DNA from: CAZXWN01 sp964644695 [NCBI: uncultured bacterium]
GTDB taxonomy: Bacteria > UBP4 > UBA4092
DNA: 64,000 nucleotides
Assembly: GCA_964644695.1 (NCBI GenBank)
Contig: CAZXWN010000007.1
Span: 1 to 64,000, forward strand
Direction of reading: 5' to 3'
Each line of letters begins with the position of its first letter. The first letter of the stretch is position 1. This document shows positions 37,629 to 46,043 of this stretch, piece after piece. The translations under genes were made by a program, and so were the position numbers. Under the pieces are notes generated by a model, which was not told the DNA's origin, did not search any database, and saw nothing but the letters and a program-made list of their open reading frames with translations.

Positions 37629-39144
37629 GGGAAGACCCTGAAGTGGGAGGGTCTGAAGACTCCGGGGAATCCTCATCGTCGTCATCTTCTAAATCAATCT
37701 TGTCATCATCGCCATCTTTCCCACGACCCAATAAACGGGTGGCAATGGCAGACCGCATATCTCCCAGAGGACGGAACCAGAAATTGAAGGCATGGTCCAT
37801 TTCAGACCAGGAAGGAACCACTCCTTTTACTTCCTTAAGAACTTTGATCATCCGCCGGATACCCGTAGTCTCTGGTTCGCGCATTTGCATCAAGGACCGG
37901 GAAGAGAAGAACCGGAGGGCAGCGGAAACAAAGAAAATGATTTTGATGGTATTGATGTCTCCCATCCAGGGGAGAGCCAGATTTCCTGCCGGGTCCGAAA
38001 AATACTTAATAAATAATCCACCCAGTATGGGGGCAATGGCGGCGGCCAAATTACTCATGGTGATATAAACAGCCAGGTATGGGGCATTATTCCCTTTCGG
38101 GGCCAGCTTGATTGAAAGATTCCCAGAGGTCAGACCAATAGCACTGTCAAAAGCACTCAGGAAGTTGGGAAGAATCAATAACCAGAAGAAATTCTGCGGC
38201 GTGGCAAACAGCCAGATGAACGGATATAACGCTTTCACGTAACAGGCAATCACCAGAATGGGTTTATTCCCAAACTGGTCAATGATACGGCCCCAGAACC
38301 GAACACAATAAATGGAAGTCAGTGAAGCAATCAAGCTGATGAGTCCGATATAATTCCAGTCAGCATGCAGATACTTCAGTAAATACACATTGAAGAACGG
38401 GACCGCCAGAAATACAGAGAAAGTCCACAAGGTCCGGTCAATCATGTATAACCGATAGTTACGATCCTTCAGAGGCAGCAGCAATTCTTTCAGGGGAGGA
38501 TTTTTCTTCAGAGGGGCGGACATCCCCGGGTCTGTGATTTTCCGAAGGACCCACCAGGAGTGCATCCCAAAACACAGGCCGATAAAAAACAATCCAGCAA
38601 ATCCGTAGGGATAATATTCTTTCGGAACATGGATCTTGTAAAAATCCAATGCCAGGGTGGCGGCATAAAAAGCAATAATGGAGGCCAGACCACACCACAA
38701 GTTACGGCGGGCAAAAAAGGTCCCCATAATATCCCTGGGAATCAAATCACTCATCCAGCTCCACCAGGTGATAGCGCCGATGCTGGAAAGAGCACTGGAC
38801 AACGTCACCGTCACCATGATGATGGTGAGTTTTAACTCTGAACTCAGGTCATACATCAATATCGGCAGCAGGACAATAATAATCCATAAGAAACGACCCA
38901 GACCTATGGTATTCGTGGTTACTCGTTTACGGTCTTCGGGTTTCTTCACTAAAAAATGTGAAGACAACTGAAGGAGTGTGGCAAACAGGGGGAGACTGGT
39001 GATCAGGGCGATTTGGAACGCACTCGCACCCAGGTATAGGGCATATCCGGTTAAAAAGGCACCACCGGCCAGGGAACCCATCATACAGGCGGTACTGCCT
39101 TCAAGGATTGAATTTCTTAAATCTTGTTCCCGTGGTTGTGACAT
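37621..39144 (-). CDS. MFS transporter with acidic C-terminal tail
   Basis: A 507-residue major facilitator with 11-12 predicted helices, beginning with the segment ACMMGSLAGGAFLTGYALYL. After the last helix a cytoplasmic tail of about 75 residues ends in an acidic, Ser-rich stretch (KDGDDDKIDLEDDDDEDSPE). The substrate is not indicated. Such tails can serve in regulation or protein contacts. It is a single gene; the region upstream runs into CRISPR array 1. Confidence 0.85.
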   Translation of the reverse strand: MSQPREQDLRNSILEGSTACMMGSLAGGAFLTGYALYLGASAFQIALITSLPLFATLLQLSSHFLVKKPEDRKRVTTNTIGLGRFLWIIIVLLPILMYDLSSELKLTIIMVTVTLSSALSSIGAITWWSWMSDLIPRDIMGTFFARRNLWCGLASIIAFYAATLALDFYKIHVPKEYYPYGFAGLFFIGLCFGMHSWWVLRKITDPGMSAPLKKNPPLKELLLPLKDRNYRLYMIDRTLWTFSVFLAVPFFNVYLLKYLHADWNYIGLISLIASLTSIYCVRFWGRIIDQFGNKPILVIACYVKALYPFIWLFATPQNFFWLLILPNFLSAFDSAIGLTSGNLSIKLAPKGNNAPYLAVYITMSNLAAAIAPILGGLFIKYFSDPAGNLALPWMGDINTIKIIFFVSAALRFFSSRSLMQMREPETTGIRRMIKVLKEVKGVVPSWSEMDHAFNFWFRPLGDMRSAIATRLLGRGKDGDDDKIDLEDDDDEDSPESSDPPTSGSSPK

Positions 39145-39375
39145 AAAATTTTGGATATCCAGTCTGAATATTTTAACCTGTTATCAAGAGAGCGTCAAAA
39201 TATCTCCACAATATTCAAAATATTTTTATATTTTCAGATTCAATTATCAATAAACATTCCGGTCTTTCGCCGGCAGTGAAATCATCTTTCCACAACTCCA
39301 TCCCGGGAAGTGTCCACCGAGTTGCACCATCAACAACACCCCCATATTTCCTTTATTAGTTTTGGAGGGGCTATT

Positions 39376-39400
39376 GTCATTCCCACGGAAGCAGGGGTCC
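39376..39400 (+). repeat. ATTCCC-type hairpin next to array 1
   Basis: The sequence TGTCATTCCCACGGAAGC belongs to a widespread class of short imperfect palindromes (ATTCCC...GGGAAT). Related copies lie at 41236-41262, 41461-41486, 52275-52301, 52557-52583, 52979-53005 and 53410-53436, nearly all directly beside the end of a CRISPR array or mini-array. Confidence 0.7.
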
Positions 39401-39403
39401 ACA

Positions 39404-40837
39404 TTCTAATCCCCCAGGTGACGGGGTGAGTCCTGCAGGTTTGTTTTACGACTTTAATGGGAACTACAATAGCTTTGTTGCAACCCCCAGGTGATGGGGT
39501 GAGTCCTGCAGGCCAATCCACTGCCTCAATTTCTCATGATTCAATCCGTAAAAGTTGCAACCCCCAGGTGATGGGGTGAGTCCTGCAGGTTTTGTGGTAG
39601 GTACAATTGGTGGCTGGGCAAAATACGTTGCAACCCCCAGGTGATGGGGTGAGTCCTGCAGGTTAATTAAGATAAGGATGGTATGTTATGGCCAATAAAG
39701 ATGTTGCAACCCCCAGGTGATGGGGTGAGTCCTGCAGTAATTGGAGTAATTCTTTTAATTGTCGGACTTATATTTGTTGCAACCCCCAGGTGATGGGGTG
39801 AGTCCTGCAGTTATCATGAACTTTACTCTTTTTGGTTTACAGGTAAAAGTTGCAACCCCCAGGTGATGGGGTGAGTCCTGCAGGATGAAGAAGGTCTGGT
39901 AAGGTTTAAAGTTTCTCCTAAGTTGCAACCCCCAGGTGATGGGGTGAGTCCTGCAGCTAATATGCGAAATGTATCCTCATGGAACTTCGTTTTGTTGCAA
40001 CCCCCAGGTGATGGGGTGAGTCCTGCAGGAGTTATAAATGCTGGAAGGAAGAATGCCCAAAAGGTTGCAACCCCCAAGTGGTGGGGTGTGTCCTGCAGAT
40101 GTCAAAACTGCCATGAAATGTATCAAGTTCGACAAGTTGCAACCCCCAAGTGGTGGGGTGAGTCCTGCAGGATTTAGAAAAAGATCTCCCTATACTTAAA
40201 GGCAGGGAGTTGCAACCCCCAGGTGATGGGGTGAGTCCTGCAGGAATATATTGCCTATGTTCTACCCCAAAGGTAGATGCGCGTTGCAACCCCCAGGTGA
40301 TGGGGTGAGTCCTGCAGGGAACCTCTCGAAAAATGGTGGAAAGAAGAACCTTCTTGTTGCAACCCCCAGGTGATGGGGTGAGTCCTGCAGGTCAAATGAT
40401 TTTGGTTAGTTGTGATGTATCTAATGCTTAGTTGCAACCCCCAGGTGATGGGGTGAGTCCTGCAGGGTAGCAATAATGATGCAGCGAAATTTACTGCTCA
40501 AGCCAAGTTGCAACCCCCAGGTGATGGGGTGAGTCCTGCAGGTTGTTGCTCATAGTGGTGATGGGCAACAACTTTGTGTGTTGCAACCCCCAGGTGATGG
40601 GGTGAGTCCTGCAGGAAGGATGGTTGGTTGAAAATCTACTGTCTATGCTCTAATCGTTGCAACCCCCAGGTGATGGGGTGTGTCCTGCAGGAATGCACGG
40701 AAGACGAAGATGTAAAAAGTTTAGAAGAGTTGCAACCCCCAGGTGACGGGGTGAGTCCTGCAGGTCAGGAAAAGTTATGATAGAAGTATACAAAGCGGAA
40801 ACGTTACAACCCCCAGGTGATGGGGTGTGTCCTGCAA
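39404..40837 (-). CRISPR. CRISPR array 1, 20 repeats and 19 spacers
   Basis: A 35-base repeat that starts GTTGCAACCCCCAGG and ends GGTGAGTCCTGCAG on the plus strand recurs at 39477, 39554, 39627 and so on to 40803, with spacers of 35-42 bases. The first copy (39404) has lost its GTTGCAAC end; the last (40803) has GTTACAAC and ends CTGCAA. Transcription from the minus strand is favoured because it puts the repeat end GTTGCAAC at the 3' side, like the AUUGAAAC 5' tag of type III crRNAs. It also puts the degenerate repeat at the trailer end. The inner CCCC/GGGG arms form a short stem suitable for Cas6. It lies downstream of the cmr operon in the same direction. Confidence 0.97.
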
Positions 40838-40901
40838 CTATCAATTGTCAAAGACTTCGTCATCCCTTCACTGGAATGACTGGGATAAACCCTTCCATCC
40901 C
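40812..40901 (-). repeat. Repeat-plus-leader unit, copy A
   Basis: The last repeat of array 1 plus 64 bases beyond it are duplicated almost exactly at 41498-41587, with about three differences. The shared flank (CTATCAATTGTCAAAGACTT and onward) probably belongs to the array 1 leader. A shorter relative lies at about 54432-54480, next to array 2. Confidence 0.75.
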
Positions 40902-41135
40902 CAATAACATGATCCAAACGCTTTTGACCATAGTGCCAGAGAGTATCTTGTTTGTCAACCTCTAAAAAACAATCAAGCCAGATAATAACAAGGATCCTCA
41001 GGGACTCTGGCTTTTCCCCAGGAATCCACCTGAATCTGACTCGTATTTCAATAATTGACCCGTTCGGTTGATACCTGTCAAGGTCTTCCACAACCCCCTA
41101 TGAACTCCAGGTAACTCCTGCGGGAAAGCGTATCA

Positions 41136-41164
41136 TCCACGGAGTTACTCAGAGCAGCTCCGTG
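41136..41164. repeat. Dispersed hairpin repeat, copy 4 (short)
   Basis: CACGGAG and CTCCGTG pair around an inner GAGCA-containing loop, matching the core of the copies at 1257 and 25570. Confidence 0.5.
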
Positions 41165-41182
41165 CTTCATCCACCAGGTGCC

Positions 41183-41262
41183 GAGATATGTCTGGATTGG
41201 AGGAACATTGGAAGATCCTTGGACAAAGGACTTCTGGATTCCTGCCTTCGCAGGAATGACAG
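41183..41262 (+). repeat. Direct repeat flanking the cas operon, left copy
   Basis: Eighty bases containing TCTGGATTGGAGGA and ending in the hairpin GGATTCCTGCCTTCGCAGGA. They match 52222-52301 in the same orientation with roughly ten differences. The two copies bracket the whole cmr operon. Confidence 0.75.
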
Positions 41263-41367
41263 TTTGAAGTTACGTTTTGACAGATAAGGATAATGAGAAG
41301 AAGGGTATTACAGTTTTAATTTAATCTTTCCCATAACGAGTATTCATCCCTGTTCTATCTTGTGAAA

Positions 41368-41427
41368 ACCGAACCACCCCCCGGCTTCGCCGGACCCCTC
41401 CTTGGAAAGGCGGGGAGCTTTTTTAAA
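41368..41427 (+). repeat. 60-base terminator-like repeat, left copy
   Basis: It is identical to 52793-52852. Two hairpins (CCGGCTTCGCCGG, then CCCCTCCTTGGAAAGGCGGGG) precede TTTTTT, so on the plus strand it could end transcription. Confidence 0.8.
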
Positions 41428-41497
41428 CCACAGACACATCAAATCCATGACAACAACGACTGTCATTCCCGCGAAAGCGGGAATCCACATTTCATCT

Positions 41498-41587
41498 CCC
41501 AGGTGATGGGGTGAGTCCTGCAACTATCAATTGTCAAAGACTTCGTCATCCCTTCACTGGAATGACTGGGGTAAACCCTTCCATCCC
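41498..41587 (-). repeat. Repeat-plus-leader unit, copy B (solitary)
   Basis: A truncated CRISPR repeat (CCCAGGTGATGGGGTGAGTC) plus 64 bases of leader-like sequence, copied from or to 40812-40901. There are no spacers beside it. An ATTCCC hairpin lies just left at 41461. Confidence 0.75.
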
Positions 41588-41654
41588 ACTTCCAACCTCT
41601 GAAGTGCATCAAACATGTCTTTCAAATGGACAGGAACCCTTCCCCATCCACAAC

Positions 41655-42713
41655 CTATTCTTCCATCTCTTCAGGCATGGAAAAATAACCATAACCTGCG
41701 GCCGTCTTCCCACCGGCACCATATTCAGTCACTGCCTTTTCAAAGATTTCTTTAATATTGGTCTCCAAATCGGGAGTGGGGGTACCCAACAGCTTTTCGG
41801 CTTCTGGATAAAGAGGTTTCAACTGGAACCAGAATTCAAAGACCGTCTCGGGCCGAACCGCCAGAAAGAGAAGTGGATTGGGATCTTGATCATCCGAAGG
41901 TGGAGTGGTGCTGCCCTCCTTATAATATTCTCCATAGTGAGGGGTCATGACATCTATCTGAAGGATATTTTCCTGTCCTGGTACTGGGAGTGCATCAAGA
42001 CAAACCAAAAGCCCCCCGGTCTGTTTATTCTCATCAAGCAGAAACTCAATGGTGGATAGGATATCCTTCCAGGGAGAGTCGTCAAACCCTTCCATTTTTT
42101 TCCATGGACCTATCTTTGCCTTTAATGTTTCAAGTATGGAAATTGGACATTGAGGACCATATTCTTTTTTGTTGTCATCATCAACAGGTCTTCTTACCGT
42201 AATGGAACCAAATAAGACATGGATTTTTTTAAGTGTATTTAGAAAATCATACAAATAATCGGGAACATCTTTATTGCAATCACCCGGCAATTTATGTTCT
42301 TTTACTTTTTCAAGAAAGACATCCACACATTCCATTTCTGCCGTATGATGAAGAAGACCTTTCAGACTGCTGCCCGGGAGATAGGGGAATCCCAGGAAAT
42401 GATGCAGTTGTATTCCCGTTTCCAACGCTGGATTGGTACCCCAACCATTCACCATCCGCCAGACCAGAGTGGCTTCATATCTAAATTGCCCTTCCAGAGA
42501 CTTGATCGAACTGGTATATGCCGTATGCCAGGATGCGTACTTTGAATTCATTATCGTATTAACACGACTGGCAATGTCTTCCAGAAAAACTCTTCGCGCT
42601 TCTTTGGTTTCAAAATTATTTGCATTGTCATACTGATGGAATTTATGGTATACCAAGGTGGGGGAAATACCCGCATGGGTTACTGGTGTTCCATTAGCAA
42701 TCGTAGTAATCAT
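41655..42713 (-). CDS. cmr6: Type III-B effector subunit Cmr6
   Basis: The ATG at 42713 lies two bases after the cmr5 stop, with AAAGGGGAA just upstream; the product has 352 residues. It is a RAMP (Cas7-type) protein with the Cmr6 signature region GIQLHHFLGFPYLPGSSLKG. Cmr6 caps the head of the Cmr backbone, next to Cmr1. It is longer than many Cmr6 proteins because of an insertion around residues 250-300. It is the last gene of the operon; array-derived repeats follow. Confidence 0.9.
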   Translation of the reverse strand: MITTIANGTPVTHAGISPTLVYHKFHQYDNANNFETKEARRVFLEDIASRVNTIMNSKYASWHTAYTSSIKSLEGQFRYEATLVWRMVNGWGTNPALETGIQLHHFLGFPYLPGSSLKGLLHHTAEMECVDVFLEKVKEHKLPGDCNKDVPDYLYDFLNTLKKIHVLFGSITVRRPVDDDNKKEYGPQCPISILETLKAKIGPWKKMEGFDDSPWKDILSTIEFLLDENKQTGGLLVCLDALPVPGQENILQIDVMTPHYGEYYKEGSTTPPSDDQDPNPLLFLAVRPETVFEFWFQLKPLYPEAEKLLGTPTPDLETNIKEIFEKAVTEYGAGGKTAAGYGYFSMPEEMEE

Positions 42714-42715
42714 CT

Positions 42716-43087
42716 TTATTCCCCTTTTGCCTCTACAGCCCGTTTCAACCAACCGGCATATTCAATAGCTTCCTCGGTCAAATCCCGTAACTGCGTCCCA
42801 TTGAGAGGTCGCTGATTTTGATTGTTTTGATTCCCGATCCACCGTTTAAAAGAATCTTCAGGAGTTCCTTCACACAACTCTCTCATCTGACTATCCAGAT
42901 AATTATTTAACTCTTGAGCAATCTCTGAATACTTACCATCTTTTTTACCTTTTGCCATAAGGAAAGCCCATGTTGCCAACAACCCGTTGGTCCGGAGCAG
43001 CATGGGTAATTTCTTAGCAATATCTCCATCAATATTCTCGGCAGCAGCATAGGCATATTGTGCCCGGGTCTGTTCACGATTCGGCAT
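42716..43087 (-). CDS. cmr5: Type III-B small subunit Cmr5 (Cas11)
   Basis: A 123-residue helical protein that begins NREQTRAQYAYAAAE and continues KKLPMLLRTNGLLATWAFLM, typical of Cmr5. The ATG at 43087 is preceded by AAGGAG. Cmr5 copies line the inner filament of the complex and help hold the crRNA-target duplex. It lies between cmr4 and cmr6, the usual order. Confidence 0.93.
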   Translation of the reverse strand: MPNREQTRAQYAYAAAENIDGDIAKKLPMLLRTNGLLATWAFLMAKGKKDGKYSEIAQELNNYLDSQMRELCEGTPEDSFKRWIGNQNNQNQRPLNGTQLRDLTEEAIEYAGWLKRAVEAKGE

Positions 43088-43103
43088 CTTTATCACTCCT
43101 TTT

Positions 43104-43925
43104 CTATAACCAAGTCAGGGAAGTCAGACCAAAACCAATAGATTCATGGCCCCCGAAGAACAGGGATTTAGCCGATGGCAGGGCCTCGGTTAATTTCCTC
43201 ATCACCTTATCCCCACTCAAAGTATTACCCTGAGTACGGCTTTGGGTGGCACCGACAAATCCATAGAACACCGATTCGGCAGGAACAGCTTCAACAGAGA
43301 ACAGCGCGGTTCCCTCCACAGTTTTCGCAGAGTTTAGTTTATTATGTTGAGTGACAATAGTGGCCTGATTCACCATCTGGAAGAAAGTCCGGTCACTGAC
43401 ATACACCACAGAAGGATTTTCTTTTCCAGGGATAGTTATCGGGAATGTAAAATCACCCCCTCGGGAGAATTTATATTCTTCCAGGTAAAGAGATGTATCC
43501 CCCTGAGTCAATCCATAATAGTGGGTGTCATCGGGACTGGGAGGTACTTCCCAGGCAGGATCCTCCGTCCCAAAATATCCCACTTCTTCTTTATAGCGTT
43601 TCAGGACAAAGGGACAAGTGATCCAACAGAACACATTATGAGATGACCGGACGGGGAATAACAGAAGATGGGCATCCACCACAGACACACAACCCGCAGT
43701 CATTTCTTCCAATTCTTTACCGAAAAGAATCTTTGCTTCATCTGGGTTGATCCCCTCATATTTATCACGGAAAACACCCCGGATACCAGAACCCGGCATA
43801 TAAGGATAACCGGTAGTTCGTTCTCGGATCACAGGCAAATCTACCACTCCCACATCCTGGCCACAACCAATATGCAGGGGAGTCACACAGCGGTATAACA
43901 TGGTTTTGAATTGATACTCTGACAT
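43104..43925 (-). CDS. cmr4: Type III-B backbone RAMP Cmr4
   Basis: Starting at the ATG at 43925, with GGAGG 11 bases upstream, the protein has 273 residues, the usual Cmr4 size. TPLHIGCGQDVGVVDLPVIR, then GYPYMPGSGIRGVFRD and FFGGHESIGFG near the end, are the RAMP motifs. Cmr4 forms the crRNA-binding backbone and cuts bound target RNA at 6-base steps; Asp29 in VVDLP is a candidate catalytic residue by family pattern. It follows cmr1. Confidence 0.93.
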   Translation of the reverse strand: MSEYQFKTMLYRCVTPLHIGCGQDVGVVDLPVIRERTTGYPYMPGSGIRGVFRDKYEGINPDEAKILFGKELEEMTAGCVSVVDAHLLLFPVRSSHNVFCWITCPFVLKRYKEEVGYFGTEDPAWEVPPSPDDTHYYGLTQGDTSLYLEEYKFSRGGDFTFPITIPGKENPSVVYVSDRTFFQMVNQATIVTQHNKLNSAKTVEGTALFSVEAVPAESVFYGFVGATQSRTQGNTLSGDKVMRKLTEALPSAKSLFFGGHESIGFGLTSLTWL

Positions 43926-43949
43926 CTTATTTATATCCTCCATTTATTC

Positions 43950-45086
43950 TTACTTCATGAATTCATCAACAGCATGACAACCAGGGAAGAGGAGTGTCCC
44001 AGTATGACCTTCAGCGCCAATATCTAAAGGAACACTACCAAAGAATCTAGCCCTTAAAAATAATGCAACACCAATATATTGGTTGGGAGCCAACTCCATT
44101 ACTTTCAAAAATAATGGACTGGCTCGACGAGTGACAGCAGCTGTATATTTAATATCCCAACCGTTATTTTGGGATTTTGGATGATAGGGCATCCCATAGG
44201 CTATTCGCTCAGGAATATGCGTAATTGGACCACTAGGATTTGCTGCATCAGCAGCCTCCCATCCATGGTCTTGGAAACCTATTGGCGAAGAAGCGGGAGG
44301 ATTGAACCGATCATACAATCGGACATCCTTGAATCGCTGGTAGAAGTCCTTCCATATCGTATCGTAAGAAGTAGCTACAGGGAACAACTTGCAGGCTGTG
44401 TCTGGATTCCAGAAAGCTGAAAAGGAAGGTTTAGCTTTAGCAACGGATTTCCTCTCAATAAAAGGTGTCCAACCATTTTTTTCAAACCAGTCATTGTAGT
44501 TCCCCTGATATTGGGGAATAAAATCCCCAATTACCTTTACAGAACCAAAACCTCGGCGGCTCCTCGCTCCAACACCTCCAAAGAAATGCAGGAGTGTAAG
44601 GGCAAGTTTTAGTCCTTCAATCTGTTCAGGAGTTCCTATTGCCTTAAACCCAAAGGTGGTTCCCGCAGGAATGACATCCCGATACATATTTCTATTATGC
44701 GAGGTAGCAGTTCTATTGCTATACCCCATGGGCCCATATCCAAGATACGCAGCTGCTGAACCTGCTCCTGCCACTAAAGGTTCTGCTTTAAAGTCTGGTA
44801 TCTCAGTCGGTATGATCCTAACCCCCTGATAACGTTTCGCATCTCCAAATACTTTCGATTCTTCTTCCTTCAACCTTTCCAGAGAAAGCCCTCCATGAAT
44901 AGACCGGTACCAAAACCGAAGGACTCCCTTTAGAGAGGGAATACGGAGACCATCTCCATCCGGACCAATGATGCGATGTTGTGTAGGTTTACCCTGATTA
45001 TCAAAAACGCCCGGAACTTTTTTATTCATAGCGCCGGCAATAAATGCGGGTGTAACCAGTTTTATCTTGAATTCCAATACAGGCAT
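43950..45086 (-). CDS. cmr1: Type III-B RAMP subunit Cmr1
   Basis: The 378-residue protein has the Cmr1 pattern: FKIKLVTPAFIAGAMNKKVP, then RIPSLKGVLRFWYRSIHG, and a glycine-rich GGVGARSRRGFGSVKV. Cmr1 sits at the head of the complex and binds the crRNA 3' region or target RNA. AAAGGAGA precedes the ATG. It lies 18 bases after the membrane-protein gene, so that gene is embedded in the operon rather than at its edge. Confidence 0.93.
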   Translation of the reverse strand: MPVLEFKIKLVTPAFIAGAMNKKVPGVFDNQGKPTQHRIIGPDGDGLRIPSLKGVLRFWYRSIHGGLSLERLKEEESKVFGDAKRYQGVRIIPTEIPDFKAEPLVAGAGSAAAYLGYGPMGYSNRTATSHNRNMYRDVIPAGTTFGFKAIGTPEQIEGLKLALTLLHFFGGVGARSRRGFGSVKVIGDFIPQYQGNYNDWFEKNGWTPFIERKSVAKAKPSFSAFWNPDTACKLFPVATSYDTIWKDFYQRFKDVRLYDRFNPPASSPIGFQDHGWEAADAANPSGPITHIPERIAYGMPYHPKSQNNGWDIKYTAAVTRRASPLFLKVMELAPNQYIGVALFLRARFFGSVPLDIGAEGHTGTLLFPGCHAVDEFMK

Positions 45087-45104
45087 ATATGGTTCTCCTT
45101 TACC

Positions 45105-46043
45105 TCATAAAGGTTCTGTAACAGGGTTTTCTTCCCAAACATTGTTCAATATAATTCCAATTCCCATATTGATACTGACTAAAAGAAGTAATGTAGAAAA
45201 ATCAGGTTCGATCGCTGTAAGCAGGGGATATCCCAGGAGAACAATCAGCGTAGAATGAGAAAAACCCGTAACTACCACCATCCCCGCGCGCTTCATCAGG
45301 CTCGTCTGCGGGACCCCATGCTCCAGACGATGCGCTATTTCCAACATAAGATAACCGGTAGAAATCAGAACCACCACAGCCGAATAAAAGAGAAGTAAAC
45401 AGGGGGGAGGTTTTAATACTTGCTCCACAACGCTATCTGCGGTCAATAGAAAGAGAAAACCGACCAGTGCGGTAGCAGCTAATCGAGGGATCAAAGACTG
45501 GATAGCATTCAACCATGGAACACCACAACAATGCATCATAAGGAGAATCATAAAATATCCAGCAACAGGCAGAAGCCATGCAACCCCGGAAGAGAACATC
45601 CACAGCCCTAATAATGGAAATAAAAGCATGATCATGGGAACCAGCCATGCACCATCCGAGCAAAACCCATACACCTGCCGCGCATAATCCAAACGATACC
45701 GCCGTAAAAACCAATAGAAGAAATGGTCCTGATAGTAAGCCCACGTTATAATACTCTGCTTATCATTTAATTCATCTTTTACGAAGATTAACTTTCCATT
45801 ATTTATACTATTAGTAATATTTAGAAGGTGCTCGTCCCTGCTAATGTTGCTATATTTTTCCCAAAAAGCTTTAGAGGAACCACACATTCTTGATGGCTCA
45901 TTTGACATCACCCACTTGATCCAATGTAATAATGAGTCAACTTTCTTGCATGACTCAACATCCTTCAAAACAGTAACGCAATCATCGTACTGTTGAAGAG
46001 ATTCATTAATTTGTTTGGAGGTATCAATATCGTCTAATTTCAT
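45105..46043 (-). CDS. Six-helix membrane protein, candidate CRISPR effector
   Basis: The 312-residue protein has a soluble N-terminal part (1 to about 130), then six predicted membrane helices near 132-150, 153-171, 188-204, 213-235, 252-277 and 283-302. No CorA GMN motif, HEPN RxxxxH, PD-(D/E)xK or TIR motif is visible, and I do not recognise the family. Its ATG overlaps the stop of the CARF gene as ATGA, so the two are translationally coupled, and both lie inside the cmr operon. This suggests it is the membrane effector of a two-protein cyclic-oligoadenylate system. Known type III membrane effectors such as Cam1 carry CARF and membrane helices in one chain; here they are split. Confidence 0.85.
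   Translation of the reverse strand: MKLDDIDTSKQINESLQQYDDCVTVLKDVESCKKVDSLLHWIKWVMSNEPSRMCGSSKAFWEKYSNISRDEHLLNITNSINNGKLIFVKDELNDKQSIITWAYYQDHFFYWFLRRYRLDYARQVYGFCSDGAWLVPMIMLLFPLLGLWMFSSGVAWLLPVAGYFMILLMMHCCGVPWLNAIQSLIPRLAATALVGFLFLLTADSVVEQVLKPPPCLLLFYSAVVVLISTGYLMLEIAHRLEHGVPQTSLMKRAGMVVVTGFSHSTLIVLLGYPLLTAIEPDFSTLLLLVSINMGIGIILNNVWEENPVTEPL

Larger units (their letters stand above)
40838..41654. other. Array-derived repeat region between array 1 and cmr6
   Basis: No gene is convincing here. The stretch contains the array 1 leader, a hairpin of the dispersed family (41136-41164), an 80-base direct repeat shared with 52222-52301, a 60-base repeat shared with 52793-52852, an ATTCCC hairpin (41461-41486), and a solitary CRISPR repeat remnant with leader (41498-41587). 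It looks like the remains of further mini-arrays. Confidence 0.65.

Noticed and set aside
37589-38068. A 159-codon plus-strand frame with a Ser-rich stretch
   Set aside because: It is the reverse reading of the acidic tail and C-terminal half of the MFS gene.
39823-40473. Minus-strand open frames with recurring SCRTHPITWGLQ-like peptides
   Set aside because: The peptides are translations of the CRISPR repeat; the unit length lets frames stay open through several spacers. The same artefact occurs at 52766-54349.
40804-41091. A 95-codon minus-strand frame next to array 1
   Set aside because: It runs through the leader unit into a CRISPR repeat, has no recognisable domain and no good ribosome-binding site.
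41511-42059. A 182-codon plus-strand frame
   Set aside because: It is antisense to cmr6 and begins in the leader repeat; cmr6 explains the coding signal.
45105-46043. The membrane protein as a CorA-type effector
   Set aside because: CorA-linked type III systems need a GMN motif near two C-terminal helices; here there are six helices and no GMN.
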